Positions 23,091-32,902 of a DNA stretch of 64,000 nt are shown in pieces. The notes under the pieces are model-generated. The model was not told the DNA's origin. It searched no databases and saw only the letters and a program-made list of their open reading frames with translations. A program made the translations under genes and the position numbers. The DNA is from Selenomonadales bacterium UBA7018 (GTDB taxonomy: Bacteria; Bacillota; Negativicutes; Selenomonadales; Selenomonadaceae): contig DJWY01000016.1 in NCBI GenBank assembly GCA_002448305.1, positions 18,398 through 82,397 of the forward strand, read 5' to 3'. Positions within the stretch are counted from its first letter, which is position 1, and the number at the start of each line of letters is the position of its first letter.

Positions 23091-24610
23091 AAAGATTCTA
23101 CGCTTTTAAATCGCATAAAAAAATCTTCGGCGAAATCGCACTGTGTAAGCTCGTCGAAGGATTTTTTATTTTGCTCGGCGCGAAATTTTTAGTTGAATTC
23201 ATTGATTCGCCATCGGAAAAAATTTTAGCGATAACGTTCGGGCTTTTCGCGGGGAGATTTTTTATTTCCGCGCTCGCCGATAAATTTTTCGCCCGTTTGT
23301 CAGCTACAATCCAATTTGACTTCCGCAAAATGATTCACGAACAAATTTTCAAGCGGGAAACGCCAAGCGGCGAACTCTTAACGCTACTTTTCGACACGTT
23401 GCAAGCTCTCGACGATTTTTTTATAAAGGTCGCGCCGCAAATATCTTCCACCGTAATTTTCTTGCCGATATTTTTAATCTGCGCGGCGGGCGTCGATTTT
23501 ATCACGGCTGCAATTTTATTCGTGACATTTCCAATCGCGCCGATACTTTTATGGCTAATCGGCAAAGCAACGGCTGAAAAAAATGCCCGCGCATGGGCGC
23601 AACTTCAGAAATTGAACGGCGACTTCAAAGAAATTTTGTCGGCAATCACGACGCTAAAAATTTTCGGGAGAATCAACGCGGGAGCAAAAAAAATTCGAGA
23701 AAAGTCCCAACAATCGTCGCAATCAACGCTTGACGTGCTGAAGTTTGCGTTTATCTCGTCGTTCGCGCTGGAATTAATAACGACATTATCAATCGCGCTT
23801 GTCGCCGTAACTTTGGGCTTGCGATTGGTCGCGGGCACCGTCGAATTTCAGCCGGCGTTATTTTTATTGCTACTCGCGCCCGAATTTTTCTTGCCGATAA
23901 GGCGATTTGGCGTCGCCTTCCACGTGATAATTTCGGCGAAATCGTCTTTGGAACGCTTAAATATATTTCTGGACGTTGCGGAAGAAAAAACCGGATTCAC
24001 AGGAAAAATTTTAATGCCACCAACAATTTCCGTTAAAAATTTGAGTTTCGGCTACCAAAAGGCGCAAGTCTTCAGCGATTTAAATTTAGAATTCAAAGCG
24101 GGAAAGATAACGGCTTTAACTGGCGAATCGGGCGCAGGAAAATCGACTTTGCTAAAACTTTTGGCGGGGATTTTAACTCCGACGGCGGGCGAAATCTTCC
24201 TTAACGAGTTTTCAAGCGCGAAAATCGAAAAGAATTCTCTGCAGTCAAAAATTTCCTACGTGCCGCAAGCCCCGCACATATTCGAGGCGACACTACAGGA
24301 AAATTTAACAATGTTCGGCGAATTGGACGACGCGAAGTTGAAAAATTTCTTATCGGAGCTGAATTTATCACTGGAATTAAAATCGCGGCAAAAACTAAGT
24401 CGCGGACAACTTCAGCGGCTCGGCTTGATACGCGCACTGCTAAAAGACGCGCCGATAATGCTTTTGGACGAACCGACCGCAGGTCTTGACGAAATCACGG
24501 AAAAGAAAGTCCTTGTGCTGATAAAAAAAATCTCCATGCGCAAAACGATAATCATATCAACGCATCGAGTAGCCGTGATTGAAATTGCTGACGAAATTTT
24601 GAAACTATAA
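23087..24610 (+). CDS. ABC exporter with fused membrane and ATPase domains, CydD-like
   Basis: The 507-residue protein has about six membrane segments in residues 1-290 and an ATPase domain in residues 310-507. The ATPase has Walker A GESGAGKSTLLKLLAG, Q-loop YVPQAPHIF, signature LSRGQLQRLGLIRALL, Walker B IMLLDEPTAGLDE and switch STHR. The arrangement and the LAPEFFLPIRRFGVAFHVII region suggest CydD, a subunit of the glutathione/cysteine exporter needed for cytochrome bd assembly. No CydC partner or cydAB is adjacent, so the assignment is tentative. The signature has LSRGQ instead of LSGGQ. Confidence 0.72.
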   Translation: MKRFYAFKSHKKIFGEIALCKLVEGFFILLGAKFLVEFIDSPSEKILAITFGLFAGRFFISALADKFFARLSATIQFDFRKMIHEQIFKRETPSGELLTLLFDTLQALDDFFIKVAPQISSTVIFLPIFLICAAGVDFITAAILFVTFPIAPILLWLIGKATAEKNARAWAQLQKLNGDFKEILSAITTLKIFGRINAGAKKIREKSQQSSQSTLDVLKFAFISSFALELITTLSIALVAVTLGLRLVAGTVEFQPALFLLLLAPEFFLPIRRFGVAFHVIISAKSSLERLNIFLDVAEEKTGFTGKILMPPTISVKNLSFGYQKAQVFSDLNLEFKAGKITALTGESGAGKSTLLKLLAGILTPTAGEIFLNEFSSAKIEKNSLQSKISYVPQAPHIFEATLQENLTMFGELDDAKLKNFLSELNLSLELKSRQKLSRGQLQRLGLIRALLKDAPIMLLDEPTAGLDEITEKKVLVLIKKISMRKTIIISTHRVAVIEIADEILKL

Positions 24611-24612
24611 AG

Positions 24613-26979
24613 CTATTTAATAGTGACGAGCGTTGCGCCGGTGCCGCCTTCGTCTTGGTCAGCGAATTGGAAATTGGCAACGGAATTATTGCCGCGCAAA
24701 AAATTATGTACGCCAATTCGCAACGCGCCAGTGCCTTTGCCGTGAATTATCAAAACTTGCTTGAGTCCAGAAAGTTGCGCATCGTCAATGAATTTGCCGC
24801 AAATTTGCTCCGCTTCGTCGACCGTCATTCCGCGAATATCGATACTGCGCGTAACGTTGGCGGTTTTCTGCAGAAGTCCGAGCGAGCCGCGATTTTGATT
24901 AGCGGGCGGCGAAAAATTTTCCTGCGAGCCGTGACTGACAAAGCGGCAGGAAGAAATTTTAACGGTGGTGCGCATTGCGCCAATTTGCACGCTTAAAGAA
25001 TCGTCTTCGATAGCAAGGACGGTGCCTTTTTGGTCGAGCGGCTTAATATAAACGGTGTCGCCGACGAAAATTTTTTTCTTATCAATGCGGGTGCCGACGA
25101 ATTTATCAGCGATAATTCCGGTTGCGGAATCGATTTCGGCTTCGCGAAGTTTATCGCGGGATTGCTGAATAACTTGCTGGCGGCGTTTAACGCCCGCATC
25201 GTCGAATTGCTCTTTGAGCGCGGCGATAATTTCTTCTGCCTCGCGCTTAGTTTCGCGAACCATAGCGGCGGATTTTTCCTTAGCCTTGCGAATAATATCG
25301 CCCTTCGTTTTAGCGATTTCGTCGCGCATTTCGGCAATTTTTTTCTCGTTCTTAGTGATTTGTTGCTGACGCTCAAAAATTTCTGCGTTACGCTGTTCAA
25401 AAATCATGCGCTGCGTCTCAAGCTCGGAGATAATTTTTTCAAAGTTGGCGTGGTCGGCGGTTATGAGTTGCTTAGCGCGCAGAATCAAACTTTGCGGAAG
25501 TCCCAAGCGTTGACTTATGGAAAAAGCGTTGCTCGCGCCAGGAATGCCTATTAGCAAGCGATAAGTCGGTCGCAAAGTTTCTGAATCAAATTCGACGCAA
25601 GCATTTTCAATCCCGTCAGTTGAATAGGCGAAAGTTTTCAATTCTGAATAATGCGTTGTGGCGATAGTCGCCGCGCCGATTTGCAAAAGGCGTTCCAAAA
25701 TCGACATAGCAAGGGCGGCTCCTTCATCGGGGTCGGTCCCTGCGCCAATTTCGTCGAGCAGAACTAAATCATTTTCCGTAACGTCGTCGAGAATCGCAAC
25801 TATTTTTTTCATGTGGGCAGAAAAAGTCGATAAACTTTGCTCAATGGATTGCTCGTCGCCAATGTCAGCGAAAATATTTCCAAAAACTGCAATTCGCGAG
25901 CCAAAAGCGGCAGGGATATAAAGCCCAGATTGAGTCATGAGAGCCAAAAGCCCTAAAGTTTTCATGGAAACAGTTTTGCCGCCGGTATTCGGTCCGGTGA
26001 CTAGGAGCATAGAAAAATTTTCGCCAAGTTGAATGTCAATCGGAATCACGGTTTCAGGAGAAATTAGCGGGTGCCGCGCAGATTTTAAATCGGTAAATTT
26101 ATCAAGTAAAGGTTCAGTCGCGTTGAGGTCGCGGGCTAATTTTGCTTTGGCGAAGACTAAATCAACGTCAGCCAAAATTTTTATGTTATTGGTTAGCAAG
26201 TCAAGATTTTTCCGAACAGAATCGCTTAGCGTGCGCAAAATCCTAGCGACTTCGTGACGTTCGGCGGCTTCGAGTTCCTTGACGCTGTTATTTAAATTCA
26301 CGACGGACATTGGCTCAATAAAAACAGTCGCGCCGGTCGCGGATTGGTCGTGGACAATGCCGGCGAATTGCGATTTATATTCGAGCTTGACGGGCAAAAC
26401 GTATCTATCGCCTCGCATAGTGACAATCGCGTCTTGAAAAAATTTCTGCTTGCTTGCGTCGTGGAGAATATTAAAAATTTCGGTCTTGATACGATTTTGG
26501 GCGGATTTCAATTCGCGGCGAATTTTTTGCAGTTCTGTGCTCGCCGTGTCGCGAATATTTCCGTGTTCGTCAACAGAATTATCAAGTTGCCGTTCCAAGT
26601 TGCCTAAAATTTCTAGTTGCGCGGCGCGAAATTTTAATTTAGGCGCGTCGATTTCGCTTTCCTTGAAAAACGTTTTAACTTGCCGCATAGTGTACATAGT
26701 CGAAAGAATATCTAAAAATTCTTCGGCTTCGGCGATGCTCCCCAATCGAATTTTCTTAAAGACTTCCCGAACATCGCGAAAACCTCCGAGCGGCGGCGAA
26801 CTCAACGCGAAAATCTTAACGGCTTCAGTTGTCAGCGAAAGATTTTCCTTGACCGTCTCAAAATCGTCACTCGGCTCAATTTTCTCGGCTAGCTCCTTGC
26901 CAAAATTGCTCGTCGCACAATCTCGCAGTCGTGATAAAATTTTATCGAACTCCAAAATCTTAAATGAGTTTTTCAGCAT
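24613..26979 (-). CDS. mutS2: Endonuclease MutS2
   Basis: The 788-residue protein is a complete MutS2. It has an N-terminal core and clamp region, the ATPase with TGPNTGGKTVSMKTLGLL (Walker A), LVLLDEIGAGTDPDEGAAL (Walker B and D-loop) and ATTHYSELKTFA. A coiled coil follows, and the C-terminal Smr nuclease domain covers about 711-788 (IDIRGMTVDEAEQICGKFID, LIIHGKGTGALRIGVHNFL). MutS2 acts on recombination intermediates and, in Bacillus, on collided ribosomes. A TATAAT box is visible at 27008-27013 on the minus strand, and GGAAGGAAG precedes the ATG. It converges with the ABC gene, two bases apart. Confidence 0.95.
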   Translation of the reverse strand: MLKNSFKILEFDKILSRLRDCATSNFGKELAEKIEPSDDFETVKENLSLTTEAVKIFALSSPPLGGFRDVREVFKKIRLGSIAEAEEFLDILSTMYTMRQVKTFFKESEIDAPKLKFRAAQLEILGNLERQLDNSVDEHGNIRDTASTELQKIRRELKSAQNRIKTEIFNILHDASKQKFFQDAIVTMRGDRYVLPVKLEYKSQFAGIVHDQSATGATVFIEPMSVVNLNNSVKELEAAERHEVARILRTLSDSVRKNLDLLTNNIKILADVDLVFAKAKLARDLNATEPLLDKFTDLKSARHPLISPETVIPIDIQLGENFSMLLVTGPNTGGKTVSMKTLGLLALMTQSGLYIPAAFGSRIAVFGNIFADIGDEQSIEQSLSTFSAHMKKIVAILDDVTENDLVLLDEIGAGTDPDEGAALAMSILERLLQIGAATIATTHYSELKTFAYSTDGIENACVEFDSETLRPTYRLLIGIPGASNAFSISQRLGLPQSLILRAKQLITADHANFEKIISELETQRMIFEQRNAEIFERQQQITKNEKKIAEMRDEIAKTKGDIIRKAKEKSAAMVRETKREAEEIIAALKEQFDDAGVKRRQQVIQQSRDKLREAEIDSATGIIADKFVGTRIDKKKIFVGDTVYIKPLDQKGTVLAIEDDSLSVQIGAMRTTVKISSCRFVSHGSQENFSPPANQNRGSLGLLQKTANVTRSIDIRGMTVDEAEQICGKFIDDAQLSGLKQVLIIHGKGTGALRIGVHNFLRGNNSVANFQFADQDEGGTGATLVTIK

Positions 26980-27124
26980 TGAATCTTCCTTCCAAATTTT
27001 TTGCCATATTATACACGACTGAAAAACTTTTTAAAATGCTGCGCCGCAAAAGCTCTCTCAAATTGCTAGATTTTCCCTTCCCGCTATGCTAAGATGTTCG
27101 CAACCAATAAAAGGAGGCGTCGAA

Positions 27125-27814
27125 ATGAGCAAATTTACTCGCGGCGGCTGGTCGATAACTTTCGTGTGCATGATTATCGGCTTTATGCTCGCTGTGCAAT
27201 TCCGGCAAGTTCAAGACGCTAAAGAAACTCTGCCAAATCAGCGCGTCGAAGAATTATCCGGGCGATTGATTCAGCTTGAGGAAGAACGCGACGAACTGGA
27301 AAAGCAACTCGAAATTTTAAAGCAGGAATCGGCAACCACTACTAATCACGAATTCATTTCCGAGCTAAAGTTTCAAGCTTGCGCGACGGCTCTTTCCGGC
27401 GAAGGTGTTATAATAAAAATGGACGACAGCACCCGCGCCGCTAAATCCGGCGAAAATCCTAATCTCTATCTGATTCACGACGATGATATTTTGCGAGTGA
27501 TAAATGAACTTCGTGCGGCGGGTGCAGAGGCAATTTCTATAAACGGTCAGCGACTTATCGCGACAAGTGAAATTCGTTGCGCAGGACCGACGCTTTCTGT
27601 TAATAATGTTCGTAGTGCCGCACCTTACGAGATAAAAGCTATTGGCGAAAAGAAATCCCTTGAGAACGCTATAAAAATGCGCGGCGGCGTTGCTGAAACG
27701 TTAAAAGTTTGGGGCATTCAACTTGAAGTTTCGACCGCTGCCAATATTCAAATCCCGCCTTACAAGGGAACTTTCAAGCGAACTCATTCAAAGATTGTCG
27801 AGGAAAATTTATGA
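27125..27814 (+). CDS. DUF881 (YlxW-type) membrane-anchored coiled-coil protein
   Basis: The 229-residue protein has one N-terminal membrane segment (WSITFVCMIIGFMLAVQF), a coiled coil (about 35-75) and an extracytoplasmic DUF881 domain. That domain contains LSGEGVIIKMDD, ELRAAGAEAISINGQRLIAT and IQIPPYKGTFK. I begin at 27125, where AAAGGAGG is at proper spacing. DUF881 proteins precede sbp and ftsA/ftsZ in many Firmicutes and are probably linked to division or wall synthesis, though without proven function. The stop overlaps the next start (ATGA). Confidence 0.85.
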   Translation: MSKFTRGGWSITFVCMIIGFMLAVQFRQVQDAKETLPNQRVEELSGRLIQLEEERDELEKQLEILKQESATTTNHEFISELKFQACATALSGEGVIIKMDDSTRAAKSGENPNLYLIHDDDILRVINELRAAGAEAISINGQRLIATSEIRCAGPTLSVNNVRSAAPYEIKAIGEKKSLENAIKMRGGVAETLKVWGIQLEVSTAANIQIPPYKGTFKRTHSKIVEENL

Positions 27815-28149
27815 TAAAAGCTTTAATCGGATTGATTTTGGGAATTGTGGTTGGCTGTCTTTTTCCAATCAGCATAACGGGAGAATACTTGAAATTATTT
27901 TCAGTGGTGCTACTCGTTGCGCTTGATGCAGTTTTCGGCGGACTTCGTGCGGCAGTCAGTGAGCATTTCAGCGACACGGTTTTTATCACGGGCTTTATAA
28001 CAAACGCACTTTTCGCGGCGTTCCTGGTTTTTATCGGCGACAGGCTCGGCATTGATTTATATTACGTCGCGCTATTGGTTTTCGGTTTCAGGATTTTTAA
28101 AAATTTGGCGGGACTTCGTCGCTACTTCCTAAAAAATTTAAATCTATGA
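27811..28149 (+). CDS. sbp: Small basic protein Sbp (DUF1290)
   Basis: The 112-residue protein has three hydrophobic segments and typical family residues: ALIGLILGIVVGCLFPISIT, LVALDAVFGGLRAAVSEHFS, VFITGFITNALFAAFLVFIG and a basic tail. DUF1290 (Sbp) is a membrane protein normally encoded between DUF881 genes and ftsA/ftsZ. Here ftsZ follows directly after a repeat element and no ftsA is present. Confidence 0.88.
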   Translation: MIKALIGLILGIVVGCLFPISITGEYLKLFSVVLLVALDAVFGGLRAAVSEHFSDTVFITGFITNALFAAFLVFIGDRLGIDLYYVALLVFGFRIFKNLAGLRRYFLKNLNL

Positions 28150-28213
28150 AGCTAGCGAAACGCAATGTAGCGTATGAACGCGGCGATAACGTTTAAAGTG
28201 TCGTAACGTTGCC
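28147..28213 (+). repeat. Interspersed repeat element, copy 2 (short)
   Basis: AGCTAGCGAAACGCAATGTAG and the following GAACGCGGCGATAACGTTTA align with copies 1 and 3. The copy starts at the stop codon of sbp. GCAATGTAGCG and CGTAACGTTGC form an imperfect inverted repeat. It lacks the terminal TTTT/AAAA hairpin found in the other two. Confidence 0.5.
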
Positions 28214-28335
28214 TGAAAAAAATATGACACTAAGTCTTTCGCAAATGAAATTTATATGGTAAAATGCTTTCGGATAGTTTGAAAAAATTTTTCCGCAGAG
28301 GGATTCTAGAATAAATTTATGGAAGGAATGAGAGT

Positions 28336-29508
28336 GTGAGTGTGTTTGAATTAGATGACAACATTTTAGACCAGTTTGCGAAGATTAAAGTAATTGGCGT
28401 GGGTGGTGGCGGCAATAACGCCGTCAATCGAATGATTTCGCTCGGCTTGGAGGGCGTAGAATTTATAGCGGTCAATACCGACGCTCAAGCACTTCTTAAC
28501 GCGCTGGCTCCTAAACGTATGCAAATCGGCGAAAAATTAACTCGTGGACTTGGCGCGGGAGCGCGTCCCGAAATCGGCGAAAAGGCTGCTATGGAAAGTC
28601 GCGAAGATATTATCAATGCCCTGCGCGGCTCGGATATGGTTTTCATAACGGCGGGCATGGGCGGCGGCACTGGTACTGGTGCGGCTCCAGTCGTTGCGCA
28701 ATGCGCTAGGGAAATTGGCGCGTTGACGGTCGGCGTTGTTACTCGTCCCTTTACCTTTGAAGGTCCCAAGCGCAAGAAAAATGCTGATATTGGTATTGAG
28801 AACCTCAAGAAAAATGTTGATACCATTATCACAATTCCGAACGATAGACTTTTGCAGGTCGTCGATAAGAAAACGCCAATGACGCAAGCTTTTACAATCG
28901 CCGATGATATTTTGCGTCAAGGCGTCAAGGGCATATCGGATTTAATCGCGGTGCCCGGACTCGTCAATTTGGACTTTGCGGACGTTAAATCGATTATGAG
29001 CAATGCCGGCTCGGCTCTTATGGGTATCGGCGAAGCTAGCGGCGAAAATGCAACCGTCGACGCCGTCAAAGCCGCGATTGATTCTCCGCTTTTGGAAACG
29101 AGTTTGCAAGGCGCACGCGGCGTTCTGCTCAACATTATGGGCGCGACTGATTCGCTTTCAATGATGGAAGTCAACGAGGCGTCAACGACCGTTCAAGAGG
29201 CGGCGCACCCCGACGCAGAAATTATTTGGGGCGTCAGCGTCGACGAAACTTTAGGCGATAAGGTTAGCGTAACGGTTATTGCAACGCGCTTTGACGACGA
29301 AGAAGAGGAAGAAGAAGTCAGCCAGCCCGAACCCGTTCGACCGGCTTTCCAAGAAGAAACTCCTTCGCCGCAACCTATGCGCGCTCGCGATACCTTGAAA
29401 TCAGCACCGCCATTCGGGAATTTCGATTCGCCTTTCAATAACAATTCACAACCGAACAATCCGCCCGAATTAATCGACATACCGCCCTGGATGCGTACGC
29501 GCAGATGA
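28336..29508 (+). CDS. ftsZ: Cell division protein FtsZ
   Basis: The 390-residue protein has the tubulin-like GTPase motifs: [17 protein letters not shown], the T4 loop [17 protein letters not shown], and the T7-region [21 protein letters not shown] variable acidic and proline-rich linker follows, then the conserved C-terminal peptide [12 protein letters not shown], which binds partner proteins. FtsZ polymerises at mid-cell to form the division ring. The start is a GTG with GGAAGGA eight bases upstream. It is monocistronic or follows sbp; ftsA is absent here. Confidence 0.97.
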   Translation: MSVFELDDNILDQFAKIKVIGVGGGGNNAVNRMISLGLEGVEFIAVNTDAQALLNALAPKRMQIGEKLTRGLGAGARPEIGEKAAMESREDIINALRGSDMVFITAGMGGGTGTGAAPVVAQCAREIGALTVGVVTRPFTFEGPKRKKNADIGIENLKKNVDTIITIPNDRLLQVVDKKTPMTQAFTIADDILRQGVKGISDLIAVPGLVNLDFADVKSIMSNAGSALMGIGEASGENATVDAVKAAIDSPLLETSLQGARGVLLNIMGATDSLSMMEVNEASTTVQEAAHPDAEIIWGVSVDETLGDKVSVTVIATRFDDEEEEEEVSQPEPVRPAFQEETPSPQPMRARDTLKSAPPFGNFDSPFNNNSQPNNPPELIDIPPWMRTRR

Positions 29509-29531
29509 ATAGCTTATATGAATAAAAATTT

Positions 29532-29562
29532 CCCGCTAAAAAGTTCTTGGCGGGATTTTTTT
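29532..29562 (+). terminator. ftsZ terminator
   Basis: CCCGCTAA pairs with TTGGCGGG around a seven-base loop, followed by a T-run. Confidence 0.8.
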
Positions 29563-29613
29563 CAACGCGGCGAAATTATAATTTAACAGTTCAGAGAAAA
29601 GAGGCGATAAGTT

Positions 29614-29943
29614 ATGAAAAAATTTTTACGGCGGCTCGGCAAGACGCGCTTTATGATTATAATGCTGACGATTCTAGCCGCGCTTAGCTATTACTTTAAT
29701 GGCTGGCTCGGCGTCGTGGCGGCGGCAATCGGTTGGTGTATAGGCGACGTTATTTATTATTGGAAAGACTACAAGCCGCGCATAATAAATTTCTTTAGAC
29801 ATAACACGAAATTAAAAGTTCAAGCGATAATTTTTATTCCGATTGTGGCGGCGTGCATTTACTACGACGGCTGGCGCGGATTTCTTACGGCGATTGCGGG
29901 TTGGTGCGTCGGCGAATTTATCTGCAAACGATTTATCAAATGA
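29614..29943 (+). CDS. Small membrane protein with an internal duplication, function unknown
   Basis: The 109-residue protein has two similar halves. Each has a hydrophobic segment followed by a conserved tail: FNGWLGVVAAAIGWCIGDVI in the first and YDGWRGFLTAIAGWCVGEFI in the second. This indicates an internal duplication giving about four membrane segments. The halves are joined by a basic linker (KDYKPRIINFFRHNTKLK). AAGAGG precedes the ATG. It stands alone between two terminators, and I recognise no family. Confidence 0.72.
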   Translation: MKKFLRRLGKTRFMIIMLTILAALSYYFNGWLGVVAAAIGWCIGDVIYYWKDYKPRIINFFRHNTKLKVQAIIFIPIVAACIYYDGWRGFLTAIAGWCVGEFICKRFIK

Positions 29944-29951
29944 AAGTTTTT

Positions 29952-29978
29952 GCCCTTGCAAATCTCAGGGGCTTTTTT
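29952..29978 (+). terminator. Terminator after the 29614 gene
   Basis: GCCCTTG pairs with CAGGGGC, followed by TTTTTT. Confidence 0.7.
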
Positions 29979-30005
29979 ATTGTCTGAAAATTTTTAAACA
30001 AATGG

Positions 30006-30034
30006 TTGACCAAAGTTCAAATGTGCGCTAAAAT
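30006..30034 (+). promoter_or_regulatory. Sigma-A promoter for the glpABC operon
   Basis: TTGACC (30006-30011), 17 bases and TAAAAT (30029-30034) lie about 44 bases before the glpA ATG. Confidence 0.7.
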
Positions 30035-30077
30035 CTTACATAAAAATTTCAGGAGAAATTTAACGAAGGTGATCGAA

Positions 30078-31691
30078 ATGGAAAAGGCAACGGTCGTTGT
30101 AATTGGCGGCGGAGCTACTGGACTGGGAATCCTTCGCGATTTATCTATGCGCGGCGTCAAAGCTTTGCTGGTCGAGAAAAACGATTTAGTCAACGGCGCA
30201 AGCTCGCGCTATCATGGACTTTTGCATAGCGGCGGGCGTTATGCCGTTAAAGACCAAGAGGCGGCGCGGGAATGCATTATCGAAAATCAGATTATGCGCA
30301 AAATCGGTAAGAGTTGCGTTGAGCCATGCGGCGGTATGTTCACGCGGCTTGACATTGACGACCCCGCTTACGAGGAACTTTGGGTTAAAGGTTGCTCCGA
30401 TAGCGGCATTGAGGCGACGCCCATTACTTTAGATGAAGCTTTCAGATTGGAGCCGCGACTTTCGCGCAAGCACGTTAAGAGCGCGTATCTTGTTCCCGAC
30501 GCGGCGGTTGACGGTTTCCGTATGGCGTGGCAACTGATTGATTCTTCTAAACGTTACGGCGGACAATTCAAGACTTACACGGAAGTTATTGGCTTCGATA
30601 GCGTTAATGGAGAACTGCGCGGCGTGAAAGTTCGCGACCAGTTCACCGGCGAAGAATACGAAATTGCTTGCGATATTGCAGTCAATGCGGCGGGCGGTTG
30701 GGCTGGTTTTGTCGGGAAATTGGCGGGCGTTGAAATTGGCGTTCAACCGGACAAGGGAACTTTGATTGCGTTCAATCAGCGCATTGTCAATCACGTCGTC
30801 AATCGGTTGCATAAGTCTTCCGATGGCGATATTTTTGTTCCGCACGGCTCGATTACTATTCTGGGCACATCGTCAATGAGCGTTCCAAATCCCGAAGACA
30901 CTTCGACGAGCCGCGCTGAGGTTGAAAGCCTTTTGAAAATCGGCGAGGAAACTTTTGAGGACTTGCGCGACTTTAGAATTTTGCGTACGTTCGCAGGAAG
31001 TCGCCCGCTTTATATTCCGCCTGGCGGCGCAGTCGGGCGAAGTGCGTCCAGAGGCTTTGCAATCGTCGACCATGAACAGGACGGTTTAAAGGGATTCTTT
31101 ACAATCGTCGGCGGCAAGTTCACTACTTATCGGCTTATGGCGGAGAAAATGTGCAATCAAATCTGCGCCAAACTCGGAAATAACACGCCTTGCCGAACTG
31201 CTGATGAGCCGCTTGTCGAAGAAGTTTCGCAGGAAGATAAAGACCGCGCTAAAAAGTTTTTCCCGTCGTACGGCGTTAATCTTGCGGCAACTCGTTTAGG
31301 CGTCGACAGATTTAAAAAAGTTGTTGAGCGTCTGGAGAGCGAACCCGAAAGCCGCGAGCTTATTTGCGAGTGCGAAAACGTCACCCGCGCCGAAGTCGAA
31401 GAAATTTGCAAGGACGACACCAGCTTTATTGTCAATGACGTAAGGCGGCGGACGCGAATTGGCATGGGCACTTGTCAAGGTAACTTTTGCGCGTTGCGAG
31501 CGGCGGCGATTTTTGCTGATATGGGCGTTGAATCTACCGCGAAAGATTCTTTAACTCGTATGCGCGAATTTTTACAAGGGCGTTGGAAGGGAATTAGACC
31601 GGTGCTTTTGGGCAGAACATTGCGCGAAACTGAAATGACGCGCTCAATCTACGAACTTTCTATGAATATCAAAGGGGGTGCGCCGCAATGA
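30078..31691 (+). CDS. glpA: Anaerobic glycerol-3-phosphate dehydrogenase subunit A
   Basis: The 537-residue FAD protein begins with VVVIGGGATGLGILRDLSMR (dinucleotide-binding fold) and contains ASSRYHGLLHSGGRYAVKD, typical of GlpA/GlpD. The C-terminal domain has LICECENVTRAEVEEIC and RTRIGMGTCQGNFCALR, whose four cysteines would bind a [2Fe-2S] cluster of the BFD type. It oxidises sn-glycerol-3-phosphate to dihydroxyacetone phosphate and passes electrons to GlpB/GlpC and the quinone pool. I start at 30078 after CGAAGGTG; the frame is open upstream but runs through the promoter. The stop overlaps glpB by four bases. Confidence 0.95.
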   Translation: MEKATVVVIGGGATGLGILRDLSMRGVKALLVEKNDLVNGASSRYHGLLHSGGRYAVKDQEAARECIIENQIMRKIGKSCVEPCGGMFTRLDIDDPAYEELWVKGCSDSGIEATPITLDEAFRLEPRLSRKHVKSAYLVPDAAVDGFRMAWQLIDSSKRYGGQFKTYTEVIGFDSVNGELRGVKVRDQFTGEEYEIACDIAVNAAGGWAGFVGKLAGVEIGVQPDKGTLIAFNQRIVNHVVNRLHKSSDGDIFVPHGSITILGTSSMSVPNPEDTSTSRAEVESLLKIGEETFEDLRDFRILRTFAGSRPLYIPPGGAVGRSASRGFAIVDHEQDGLKGFFTIVGGKFTTYRLMAEKMCNQICAKLGNNTPCRTADEPLVEEVSQEDKDRAKKFFPSYGVNLAATRLGVDRFKKVVERLESEPESRELICECENVTRAEVEEICKDDTSFIVNDVRRRTRIGMGTCQGNFCALRAAAIFADMGVESTAKDSLTRMREFLQGRWKGIRPVLLGRTLRETEMTRSIYELSMNIKGGAPQ

Positions 31692-32902
31692 AAACTTATG
31701 ATGTTATCGTAATTGGCGGCGGGCTTGCCGGATTTATGGCGGCGGCGGTTGCGGCAAGTCGCGGGCAGAAAGTTGCCGTGCTGACTTATGGTTCAGGCTC
31801 GTTGCCATTGGCTAGCGGCGCGATTGATTTTCTTAACGCTAAGGCTCCCGACGCCGCGATTAAAAATCTTCCCGCTCATCACCCGTATAAAAAAATCGCT
31901 TCAAAAAATATCGACGCGGCGGCAAAGTTTTTCTGCGATATAACCAGTCAAGGCAATCTCCCTTACGTCGGCAGATTGTCCGCGCAAATTCCGATTGTTA
32001 CTGCTGTTGGCACGCTAAAATATTCTTGCCTTGTCCCTGAAAGTATGGACGCTAGCAACCTTGCCGATAAGAAGAAAATTTTTGTCGTTGAGATTGCGGG
32101 CTTGAAAGATTTTTACGGCGCGATGCTCGTTGACAATCTTAAAAAATATTTCCCCGATAAAACTTTTGAAGTCACGAAAATCGACCTTAAACTTCTGGGC
32201 GGGCGCGATATTACTTGCATGGACGCCGCGCAGATTTTAACTGATAAAGAACAGCCGCTTGCTAATGAATTAAAAGCTTTGAACGCGACCGCTGACGACG
32301 CGATTATTATTCCGCCGATTTTGGGCGTTATGGGCAGTTTTTCTCGCGACGTGGTTAAAACGCAACTTAAAGCAGAAATTATCGAGACTACTTGTTTGCC
32401 GCCTTCGCCGCCTGGTCTTAGACTTCAACGCGCCTTTATAAAATATTTGCAGAAAGCAGGCGTTAGGATTTTAGAGAACTCCAAAGTTATTCGCGGCGTT
32501 GTCGAAGGCAAAAAACTTACAGGCGTCGTCGTTGAAAATGTCGTTCGCGAAAAAGTTTTCCCTGCGCGGAAAGTTATTTTAGCGACGGGCGGATTTTATA
32601 GCGGCGGAATTGTTATGCGCGATTTCGACAATCCACGCGAGCCAATTTTTGACTTGCCGGTTTTCTTCCCGACGGGCGCGGAAAATTGGAGTAATCAAAA
32701 TCTTTTCGACGATAAGCCGCAAGGTTTTTCAATGACTGGGATTTTAACCGACGCCAATTTAAACCCGATTGATGAGAACGGCAAAGTTCTTTACGAAAAT
32801 TTACATGTAGTCGGGGCTAATTTGGGCGGCTGCGATAAAATTTTTGAACGGTCAATGGGCGGCATAGCGATTGCGTCAGCGTACAAGGGGGCGATTTTAT
32901 GA
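31688..32902 (+). CDS. glpB: Anaerobic glycerol-3-phosphate dehydrogenase subunit B
   Basis: The 404-residue flavoprotein starts DVIVIGGGLAGFMAAAVAAS. It contains LASGAIDFLNA near the N-terminus and ends in HVVGANLGGCDKIFERSMGG, typical of GlpB. It forms the dehydrogenase with GlpA and GlpC. The gene overlaps both neighbours by four bases (ATGA), so the three are translationally coupled. Confidence 0.93.
   Translation: MKTYDVIVIGGGLAGFMAAAVAASRGQKVAVLTYGSGSLPLASGAIDFLNAKAPDAAIKNLPAHHPYKKIASKNIDAAAKFFCDITSQGNLPYVGRLSAQIPIVTAVGTLKYSCLVPESMDASNLADKKKIFVVEIAGLKDFYGAMLVDNLKKYFPDKTFEVTKIDLKLLGGRDITCMDAAQILTDKEQPLANELKALNATADDAIIIPPILGVMGSFSRDVVKTQLKAEIIETTCLPPSPPGLRLQRAFIKYLQKAGVRILENSKVIRGVVEGKKLTGVVVENVVREKVFPARKVILATGGFYSGGIVMRDFDNPREPIFDLPVFFPTGAENWSNQNLFDDKPQGFSMTGILTDANLNPIDENGKVLYENLHVVGANLGGCDKIFERSMGGIAIASAYKGAIL

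Noticed and set aside
30006..30077. Longer glpA start at 30006
   Set aside because: The 24 extra codons overlap the promoter boxes, and the ATG at 30078 has its own AAGGTG.
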